DNA of 21,305 nucleotides from DATFKA01 sp042095835 (GTDB taxonomy: Bacteria > Bacteroidota > Bacteroidia > Chitinophagales > Saprospiraceae). Made by a program: the position numbers and the translations under genes. Positions 16,101-21,305 of this stretch are shown here, piece after piece. The notes beneath the pieces are model-generated. The model was given only the letters and a program-made list of their open reading frames with translations. It made no database searches and had not been told where the DNA came from. How positions within the stretch are numbered: position 1 is the stretch's first letter; each line of letters opens with the position of its first letter. The DNA lies in assembly GCA_042095835.1 (NCBI GenBank), contig JBELML010000111.1, positions 1 through 21,305 on the forward strand, in the 5' to 3' direction.

Positions 16101-17899
16101 ATTGTTCTGCGAATCTCACGACTTCAGTGGAGCTAGATTTATTCAATGACCAAACGAATATTATGGAGGTCAGTGAGTATCTATCTGGAGATGTTTTGAC
16201 GATGACCCTGCCTTTTGGACAGCATCGGTTTATCGTCACGGTAGAGGATGTGTGTAATAATTCTGTATCGGAAGAAAAAATCATCACCGTTGTGGATGGC
16301 GTTGCCCCATCACCTATATGCCTCAGCACAATTATTGCTGAGTTGATGCCAGATCCGACAGCCCGCCAGGGACAAGGCGGTGGTTCAATAGCTATTTGGG
16401 CAACGGACTTTATCGCCTCGCCCGTAGGAGATTGTACAGGACAAAATGCGGCTTTAGCTCCCGTCGGAAGTGGTTTCCAGAAGCCTATGGTTACGGCATA
16501 TTCCATCAATAGATTGGGACAAGAAGTGGTGAGAGACTCTACTGGGGTGGTAGTTGATTGTGACGATGTAGATATACTGGTGCCAGTAGAAGTACACGCC
16601 TGGGATGATGCCGGCAACCATAATTTCTGCCGCACCTTTATACAAGTACAAGATAACCTTGGTGTCTGCTCCGAGGCTAATGGAACCATCGCTGGTACGA
16701 TTGCTACTGAAGAATTCAATAGAGTAGAGGGCGTTGAAGTACAGCTATCTGGAGGTACTGCTAAGAGCTTAGCAACCGATACCTATGGCAACTTTGATTT
16801 CTCCCAGCTACCAGAAGGACAAGATTATACCATCATACCTAAATTGGATCAAGACCATGATAATGGCGTGTCTACTTTGGATTTAATTTTGATTCAGAAG
16901 CATATCCTGGGTTCTAAAAGATTAGATACACCTTATAAAATTATTGCGGCAGATATCAATCGTTCGGGTGGCGTGTCTACTTTGGATTTAATCCAGCTTC
17001 GGAAAGTGATTTTACAGATTGAACCCACTTTCGCTTCGAATACAAGTTGGCGATTTGTAGATGCCGAGTATACCTTTGATGATCCTGCTCATCCATTCAG
17101 TAAACCCTTTCCAGAGTTGAAGAATATCAATGATCTGGATGGAAGGCCTGATGTGGATTTTGTAGCAATTAAGGTAGGCGATGTGAATTATACCTCAAAG
17201 GCGAACAGTATAGTAGCTCCCGAAGTGCGTACACAGGTGGGCATGGTAGGCATCCATACAGCAAATATCAAATTAGTGAAAGGGCATACCTATACCGTCG
17301 GGTTTAATGCGGACCTAAGCGGCTTATTAGGGTATCAATTTACTTTGGATTATGATCAGCATCAATTAGAAATACTGGATTTGCAAGCTAGTCTAATGAA
17401 TGAAGAGCATTTTGGTCGCTTTGAAGCAGAAGGTAAGCTCTCCGCTTCCTTTAATGTGGAGACAGCTTTGGAGGGCGATCAATCGCTGTTTAATATAGTC
17501 GTGCGTGCCAAAAGTGATGCAAATTTGAAAGATTTGATACGCATCAATAGCTCGGTTACTCAAGCAGAAGCGTATAATATCGATGCTGAACCAATGGGGT
17601 TATATCTGGCTATTGGCGAGGAAGCCTTAGATACAGAGGCCAGCCTGCTCTTTCAGAACTATCCGAACCCATTTATCAGTGAAACAGCCATAGGGTTCTA
17701 TCTACCCGAAGCCAATGCGATTACCATTCAAATTCATGGTGTAGAAGGTAGAATCATTAAAACTATCGAGGGAGATTACAGTGCTGGATACCACAGCATT
17801 CCATTGAATAATAGCGATTTGCCGAGTACTGGTGTTTATAGCTATCGTTTGTTGACGGGCGATTTCGAAGGGAGTCGACAGTTGATATTATTAGATTAG
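13178..17899 (+). CDS. Giant T9SS-secreted multidomain protein with dockerin and cohesin-like domains
   Basis: A 1573-residue secreted protein. The signal peptide ends near SGQAQ (about residue 37). A long region (about 40-1160) contains repeated HYR-like beta modules with recurrent D-N-C or D-x-C-N signatures and paired cysteines, plus an EF-hand-like Asp-rich stretch (526-548) and another at about 795-840. Residues about 1168-1220 resemble a carboxypeptidase-regulatory-like beta sandwich. Residues about 1224-1290 form a type I dockerin with two calcium loops (D-Q-D-H-D-N-G-V-S-T-L-D-L and D-I-N-R-S-G-G-V-S-T-L-D-L). Residues about 1350-1470 look like a cohesin fold. The C-terminus (about 1490-1573) begins NYPNPF and is a type A T9SS sorting domain. 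It is probably a cell-surface adhesin or matrix protein; no catalytic site was recognised. Confidence 0.9.
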   Translation: MRMVQRKQQRKIWLTTPKQWIALMCFLVLGVLSGQAQSSNCGCSDDVIVKLDENCNFELTVENVQAGTCPDGSMVIVDDGNNLNGGIIDCAGEFPYGIYQGEHLICWGTVIAEDKSGPIVMGTISPNDTIECHLIDNILNNPETINPEEKYYMGEILFRDNCSACDCYINKTFSDFLEYADCEETLDNNVYARLVRKWTAIDCEGYTTTADQVFVVVRPDLDDLIKVADTTIQTCNAADTVLLTQYPFWIDVFGDSVYLDQVTCNYGVNVENEAFPNCNDGSYKQINTVKVFDWCAGGSFYVDTFIVKVGDFEGPRVTRNAFQVDSTTVFEDLARDVDRDSLKAIFEAGKMRTISIGPSECSASLSLQLQTLRITLGFGIEDCNNLYSNIQIFSYAPQTKVGVENGDTAWVKTNYPMYNGVAAGIPVGIHAMRLELIDDCGNVSTALVFFMVKDQIAPVMKCDDQLRITLTENAPLTFDRQAYSRLDAVDVDEGSFDNCELGFLKIRRSVDDLGACQAFFIDLGYDANNDGEIDEEDWFDENENGVFDSDTEFKWEYKDSTWFTPWRDYAEFFCCDVDQSIVIELGGWDEARNPLTFEKERNLNYCWQTTIIEDATIPSLLPLPVEYIKCTESIMDQLRDGPLEGAHLDSIRARFGETLPYGIFCGGVELKEKLVDNRDHCGFGRIDRVIEAIKVTALKDSAVGTLVQTIYVKEVFDYNVCFPADQTYTCEENLDSIPGISYESNGCDLFALSHVDEQFDAVGDIDACFKIFRTYRVINWCEYDGASAPVIVGRDWDSWNGCDEGDDPEADPLPEYNINPLNPDGDGHPGDEGICIIVDIDYQDNNRDIVYYDRNANPFDNIPDDTVNTEIIEGYWWKVVSGNSDPTHPLYGSNGYKCSTEGVWNNDNNNTNGPDFADDDDYRYGSHGFWQYTQHIKVSDGEAPTVSMEVADTIKTTKATICEADVTMRIIADDNCSANLTTSVELDLFNDQTNIMEVSEYLSGDVLTMTLPFGQHRFIVTVEDVCNNSVSEEKIITVVDGVAPSPICLSTIIAELMPDPTARQGQGGGSIAIWATDFIASPVGDCTGQNAALAPVGSGFQKPMVTAYSINRLGQEVVRDSTGVVVDCDDVDILVPVEVHAWDDAGNHNFCRTFIQVQDNLGVCSEANGTIAGTIATEEFNRVEGVEVQLSGGTAKSLATDTYGNFDFSQLPEGQDYTIIPKLDQDHDNGVSTLDLILIQKHILGSKRLDTPYKIIAADINRSGGVSTLDLIQLRKVILQIEPTFASNTSWRFVDAEYTFDDPAHPFSKPFPELKNINDLDGRPDVDFVAIKVGDVNYTSKANSIVAPEVRTQVGMVGIHTANIKLVKGHTYTVGFNADLSGLLGYQFTLDYDQHQLEILDLQASLMNEEHFGRFEAEGKLSASFNVETALEGDQSLFNIVVRAKSDANLKDLIRINSSVTQAEAYNIDAEPMGLYLAIGEEALDTEASLLFQNYPNPFISETAIGFYLPEANAITIQIHGVEGRIIKTIEGDYSAGYHSIPLNNSDLPSTGVYSYRLLTGDFEGSRQLILLD

Positions 17900-17913
17900 A
17901 GGTGCTAAAAAGG

Positions 17914-17943
17914 GGCATTACAATTTTTGTAATGCCTCTTTTT
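17914..17943. terminator. Bidirectional rho-independent terminator
   Basis: The stem GGCATTAC (17914-17921) and GTAATGCC (17929-17936) with loop AATTTTT is preceded by an A-run and followed by TCTTTTT. The A- and T-runs on both sides let it work for both convergent genes, the giant T9SS cargo gene and the TraB/GumN gene. Confidence 0.88.
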
Positions 17944-17966
17944 AAAATTTGTCAAGTGCAAGTAGC

Positions 17967-18887
17967 TTAATACAGAGGTTTCAAGGTGTAGCCCGCACGC
18001 CTCAGTAGCTTAATCACTCCATTCTCTCCGGCTAAATGACCTGCACCTACTGCAAAGAACATCGTATTTTCCTGCATTTTATCTTCCATGATTGGAATCC
18101 ATTTTTTATTGCGGTTATCGAGCAGTAGACTTTCGTAACCACCGATGCCGCCTTCCTCATCCATCGCGTTCACCATCGCTTCGATGTTTTGCTCTTTATA
18201 GATTTTGACCAACTCATCCATTTGGTTGGTAGCAGCAGAGTCACTTCCTACATTGATAGCTTCCACCAACATTTTAGCTTGAGCACGGTAGGGAATACTA
18301 TCAAAAATACTCATTTGAAACTCCATACTTTCTAGGCCAGAAATTGGTTTTTCTCTTTTGTTGGCGACTTCCATGATTTCAAATTCATAGGAAACGGTAC
18401 CACCATCGCCACCACCCATTGGGTTGCTAAACATATCGCCGCCTTCATTGCCTACTAAAGCAGAAAGAAACATCGGTTTGATCCGCTCGAGCATCATCAT
18501 CGGGAGTCCCATTTTCTGGAAGTGATCGCTGACTTTTTTATACTCTTCAGGAGAAAGTAGATTAGATAAGGAGGAATCGCCAGGCATCATCGCCTTCATC
18601 ATCAGTGGCATGATTTTCATGGGATCATTCATCTCATTCATATCTATTTCGAAGGCAAAACCTTCTGCTTTGTCCATGGCCGATTTGGTCGCATCGGTGA
18701 GAAAGAAAGACTCCTTGTCGATCAAGTGGATAGTACCATATAGATAGGAAGGTTCTTGTAAATCTTTGCCGCTAATCTCCCAAAGAAGCGATTTTTCTAA
18801 TAGGGTGGATGTATTGGGGGCTTCCTGTGCCAGGAGGCTGAATCCTCCGATAAAGAGGAGCGAAAATGTAAAGAATAATTTGTTCAT
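17967..18887 (-). CDS. TraB/GumN family exported protein
   Basis: A 306-residue protein with an N-terminal signal (MNKLFFTFSLLFIGGFSLLAQ; no lipobox Cys, so probably periplasmic). Family hallmarks are the Y-L-Y-G-T-I-H motif (GTIH at 51-54), an acidic F-E-I-D-M segment, and the C-terminal G-A-G-H-L-A-G-E-N-G-V-I-x-L-L-R-R-A-G-Y. GumN/TraB proteins are related to Tiki-type metalloproteases, and the conserved His and Glu fit a metal site; activity in bacterial members is mostly untested. I chose the ATG at 18887; a TTG at 18905 would add six residues before the signal. A Met-rich middle (LMMKAMMPG, GLPMMMLER) is typical of some members. It shares a bidirectional terminator with the convergent T9SS gene. 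Confidence 0.85.
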   Translation of the reverse strand: MNKLFFTFSLLFIGGFSLLAQEAPNTSTLLEKSLLWEISGKDLQEPSYLYGTIHLIDKESFFLTDATKSAMDKAEGFAFEIDMNEMNDPMKIMPLMMKAMMPGDSSLSNLLSPEEYKKVSDHFQKMGLPMMMLERIKPMFLSALVGNEGGDMFSNPMGGGDGGTVSYEFEIMEVANKREKPISGLESMEFQMSIFDSIPYRAQAKMLVEAINVGSDSAATNQMDELVKIYKEQNIEAMVNAMDEEGGIGGYESLLLDNRNKKWIPIMEDKMQENTMFFAVGAGHLAGENGVIKLLRRAGYTLKPLY

Positions 18888-19030
18888 CAAGTTATTTTTA
18901 ATCAATTATATCGAATGCTACAGGGGTGCTTGTAAAGAAGGTTTCAAGTTTCTTTCAATACCCAATGAGGCCTGTAATACCTATCAGACTGCATGCTCCT
19001 GCGGGGAGCTTCCAAAAGGGATACAAAATT

Positions 19031-20011
19031 TTAGTGTGTTTGGTCAAAATCTGCTACGATCTTTAACAACAAATTAATATCCTCAAAAAATGTGCGCACC
19101 AACTCAAAGCTAGCATTGGAGCTGAATAGGTAAGGCTCCAAGATGTCTTTAGGTTCAGTGATCGCTACATAAATTTCTTTATCCATAAAGGATAAATAAA
19201 TTTCTTTTCCTGTTGTTGCTCGATATTCGACGATGGCATCTTGCATAGGTCTGGATAAGATACCAATGACGTGGGTGTCTGGCAGTGCATAAGTCATAAA
19301 AATGGACCTAAACTCCTCGTTCATGACTTCGTGGTCGACATTGTAGCCTCCTTTAAAAGTAAAATTGCGGATGGTTTTACTCAAATATTGCTTAAATTCT
19401 TTTGGCCAAATTAGGAGTCTTCCTTGAGTCTCTTCGGTAAAGGTAGCATGTAAAAAGATACCCTTAAATACATAATTGGTCCGATTACGTACTAAAGAGT
19501 TTTCGCGCACATTTAGTTCACACAATTTGAAAGGCATTTCACCTACTTGTCCTTCAATATAATCTTCTGTCTCATAGACTTGAGCTGGAGTGATAAAAAG
19601 TTGGCTGCCCGCAAATTCTTTTTTAGTGATTCCGCCATTGGGATCATAGCTCAGCTCTCTGATATTGGGCTGGCTTTCTAAAAACTCCAATACCAGTTGC
19701 ATCACCTGTGGTTTGAAAGTGAGCACAAAACGCCGAATTCTAAATCCTAAATACAGCACAAAGGCTGTAGTGGGAATCATCAGAATCAAGGTGACCAACC
19801 AAATATCTAGGTAAAATTCGAAGATCAAGATGCCCAAAAGCAAGAAACTCGCCATAAGCAGCAAGAATAATAAGCGCTTGCGCAAACGCTCCATACGCAT
19901 CAACTCTGGGAAGATGGTCTGGTTGTAGTAAATTCTAAACTGTGCTAGTGACTCGAGCTGCATGAATATTTGATATGGTGATGTGCCCTCTAAAAATAAG
20001 TTTCTACTCAT
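19031..20011 (-). CDS. DUF3137 membrane protein
   Basis: A 326-residue protein matching the DUF3137 family. Two adjacent transmembrane segments lie at about residues 45-62 and 68-90 (LLFLLLMASFLLLGILIF region, then LVTLILMIPTTAFVLYL). A soluble domain follows with the typical Y-x-x-E-D-Y-I-E-G-x-V-G-E-M-P-F and K-G-I-F-L-H-A-T-F segments. Function is unknown in the family. The ATG at 20011 is the first in frame. An imperfect -7 element (TATCTTTA, one mismatch) at 20039-20032 lies about 21 bp upstream. A weak hairpin GCTCC-TGCGG-GGAGC (18995-19009) follows the stop but lacks a T-tract on this strand. Confidence 0.83.
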   Translation of the reverse strand: MSRNLFLEGTSPYQIFMQLESLAQFRIYYNQTIFPELMRMERLRKRLLFLLLMASFLLLGILIFEFYLDIWLVTLILMIPTTAFVLYLGFRIRRFVLTFKPQVMQLVLEFLESQPNIRELSYDPNGGITKKEFAGSQLFITPAQVYETEDYIEGQVGEMPFKLCELNVRENSLVRNRTNYVFKGIFLHATFTEETQGRLLIWPKEFKQYLSKTIRNFTFKGGYNVDHEVMNEEFRSIFMTYALPDTHVIGILSRPMQDAIVEYRATTGKEIYLSFMDKEIYVAITEPKDILEPYLFSSNASFELVRTFFEDINLLLKIVADFDQTH

Positions 20012-20199
20012 TTCAGCGGTGCAACCAACCTTAAAGATAAATTTACCGACTTAATAATGGAATAGTTTGTCTGTTTTTTGCGTGCTCCTGCGATTAGCTA
20101 GCACTAGCTGAGTGGTAAATCGGCAAAAAAAGGACGAAACTAAACCGTAGTATAGTTAGTAACGGACAAAGAATAAGTATTGCATTTTGGCCGAGAAGA

Positions 20200-20277
20200 T
20201 TTTGTTTCAAGACAAGGCAAAAGACGTAGCTAATGCAGGGTATTAGCGAGGCTTTTTAACGCAGTATTGGGACAAAA
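20200..20277. repeat. 78-bp inverted-repeat (REP-like) element upstream of bamD
   Basis: The terminal arms TTTTGTTTCAA (20200-20210) and TTGGGACAAAA (20267-20277) pair over 11 bp with two G-U pairs. Inside, AAAAG (20219-20223) pairs with CTTTT (20252-20256), and GCTAAT (20229-20234) pairs with ATTAGC (20242-20247) around a 7-nt loop. The result is a nested, imperfect cruciform or RNA hairpin. It occupies part of a 336-bp gap (20012-20347) with no gene; the rest holds a small AGCTA-GCAC-TAGCT hairpin near 20096-20109 and the bamD promoter. The nested design resembles dispersed intergenic elements of Bacteroidetes genomes, but copy number cannot be checked here. Confidence 0.55.
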
Positions 20278-20332
20278 GATTCCGCCACAAATTGATAAGC
20301 TATTTTTTGATCGTTACTTAAATAAAAAAATG

Positions 20333-20340
20333 TAATTTTG
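20333..20340 (+). promoter_or_regulatory. Candidate bamD promoter -7 element (TAATTTTG)
   Basis: Exact TAnnTTTG match on the plus strand, only 7 bp before the bamD ATG. A TTG lies 23 bp upstream within a T-run (TTTTTTG). This position implies a transcript start within a few bases of the start codon. Confidence 0.55.
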
Positions 20341-20347
20341 TGGCCTT

Positions 20348-21178
20348 ATGAGAAAATTGATTCTTTCGTATACATTTTTGGGGATTTTGGTTGCTTCTAT
20401 GATGTTGGGTTGTAAAAGTGATTATGAGAAAGTAAGAACTAGTGGAGATCCTGCACTCATTCTCAAACAAGCACTGGAATACTACGAGGAGGAGGAGTAT
20501 CAAAGAGCGCAAACGCTTTTTGAGTTGATCATTTCTACCTATCGTGGTAAAAGAGAGGCAGAAGAAATTTCTTTTAAGTACGCTTATACCTATTACTACT
20601 TAAGGAGTTACTTACTGGCCAATTATTACTTTAATAATTTTGTGCAAACCTATTCTACCAGCCCCAAGCGGCAGGAGGCGCAGTTTATGACCGCTTATTC
20701 CAGCTACAAATTGTCGCCAAAGTTCAGGCTAGATCAGACGTATACGAATAAAGCGATTGAGGATTTTCAGTTGTTTATCAATACTTTCCCCAATAGTGAG
20801 AGAGTAGAGCAATGCAATCAGCTGATTGATGAGATGCGCTTGAAACTGGAAACCAAAGCTTTTGATGAAGGAATGTTGTATTTCAACCTTCGCTCCTATA
20901 CTGCCGCAGTGCAAGTATTCGAGAATTTATTAAAAGATTTTCCAGAGACTAAAAATACCCATGAGGTACGTTATATGATTATACAATCTGCTTATTTACT
21001 AGCAGAGAATAGTGTCATCCAGCGCCAAGAAGAGCGCTATGGACGAGTGCTTGAACTATCCAATGAATACCTCGACCGTTTTACGGATAGCGACTATTTC
21101 AAAAAGGTAGAAGATTTACGCACTAGTTCCCAGAAAAAAGTAAGCGCCTTAGCTAAAGCAGCCGGTCCAGATAGATAA
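20348..21178 (+). CDS. bamD: Outer membrane assembly lipoprotein BamD
   Basis: A 276-residue lipoprotein. The signal is MRKLILSYTF plus a hydrophobic run to M-L-G-C with Cys22. It is followed by TPR-type helical repeats beginning with the BamD-typical DPALILKQALEYYEEEEYQRAQTLFE region (about 38-65) and continuing through FKYAYTYYYLRSYLLANYYFNNF, an AIEDFQLFINTFPNSERVEQ repeat and a YTAAVQVFENLLKDFPET repeat. BamD is the essential lipoprotein partner of BamA in inserting outer-membrane barrel proteins. The ATG is fixed by the signal peptide. The promoter lies almost on top of the start codon. Downstream to the window edge I see no gene; rpoZ, often the neighbour, is not visible in the 127 bp available. 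Confidence 0.92.
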   Translation: MRKLILSYTFLGILVASMMLGCKSDYEKVRTSGDPALILKQALEYYEEEEYQRAQTLFELIISTYRGKREAEEISFKYAYTYYYLRSYLLANYYFNNFVQTYSTSPKRQEAQFMTAYSSYKLSPKFRLDQTYTNKAIEDFQLFINTFPNSERVEQCNQLIDEMRLKLETKAFDEGMLYFNLRSYTAAVQVFENLLKDFPETKNTHEVRYMIIQSAYLLAENSVIQRQEERYGRVLELSNEYLDRFTDSDYFKKVEDLRTSSQKKVSALAKAAGPDR

Positions 21179-21261
21179 GCCTAAATCTTGGGCAAATGCA
21201 TTAAAATAAAAACTGAAAAAGAAATGCTTATTACTCAAGATTAAATGTAGAAAAGGTCATA

Positions 21262-21305
21262 AGTGAAGTGCGGGAGGCCGCCTAGGCATTGTTTGAGCGG
21301 AGCGA
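21262..21305. other. GC-rich, purine-structured tail cut by the window edge
   Basis: The last about 45 bp (GTGCGGGAGGCCGCCTAGGC onward) are clearly richer in GC than the AT-rich sequence before them and contain overlapping GGC/GCC inverted runs and GAGCGGAGCGA. It may be the start of a repeat or other element continuing beyond the window; nothing more can be said. Confidence 0.3.

Noticed and set aside
15197..16719. Two long minus-strand open frames (15197-15841 and 15946-16719) inside the giant T9SS gene
   Set aside because: They are antisense shadows of a well-supported secreted protein and lack signals or family features.
21224..21244. Small open frame after bamD as a start of rpoZ
   Set aside because: The ATG is followed by a stop after six codons, and no omega-subunit sequence is visible before the window ends.

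Overview
The window looks like a chromosome fragment of a non-gut Bacteroidetes bacterium, most likely from the Saprospiria (Lewinella/Saprospira-like). The evidence is a set of promoter elements matching the Bacteroidetes -7 consensus TAnnTTTG, start codons without Shine-Dalgarno sequences, a giant secreted protein ending in a type IX secretion (T9SS) sorting domain, a DUF5117-type zinc protease, short-form Adk, and a RapZ-C domain fused to a sugar-kinase-like domain. This assignment rests on protein families and sequence style only; no rRNA or other taxonomic marker is present.

Layout. 34-1479 (+) is an amidohydrolase lipoprotein. A minus-strand housekeeping block follows, in transcription order: prs (7533-6586), rplY/ctc (6448-5852), a terminator, an NlpC/P60 lipoprotein (5716-5159), adk (5024-4452), a 120-bp-periodic octamer repeat array containing a 100-N assembly gap, obg (3927-2908), and a kinase-RapZ fusion (2927-1476) that overlaps obg by 20 nt. 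A 368-bp divergent region with promoters and a possible structured prs leader separates prs from an NfeD-like membrane protein (7902-8507, +). That gene converges with a thioredoxin-TPR protein (9283-8504, -). A second octamer array (9425-9635) precedes a small outer-membrane barrel protein (9722-10321, +). Then come a DUF5117 zinc metalloprotease (12819-10396, -), a 1573-residue T9SS cargo protein (13178-17899, +), a TraB/GumN lipoprotein-like protein (18887-17967, -), a DUF3137 membrane protein (20011-19031, -), a 78-bp inverted-repeat element, and bamD (20348-21178, +).

Functional themes. prs and adk supply nucleotides. rplY and obg serve ribosome function and growth control. The kinase-RapZ protein plausibly ties amino-sugar status to growth through its coupling with obg. 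Most remaining genes act at the envelope: BamD, NlpC/P60, the barrel protein, the metalloprotease and the T9SS cargo.

Most unusual content. (1) Two intergenic arrays built from a degenerate 8-nt word (roughly YANRTCNC), one organised into exact 120-bp higher-order units. (2) The kinase-RapZ fusion translationally overlapping obg. (3) A nested-helix candidate RNA in the prs leader. (4) A 78-bp cruciform-like element upstream of bamD. (5) A bamD promoter so close to its start codon that the mRNA should be nearly leaderless.
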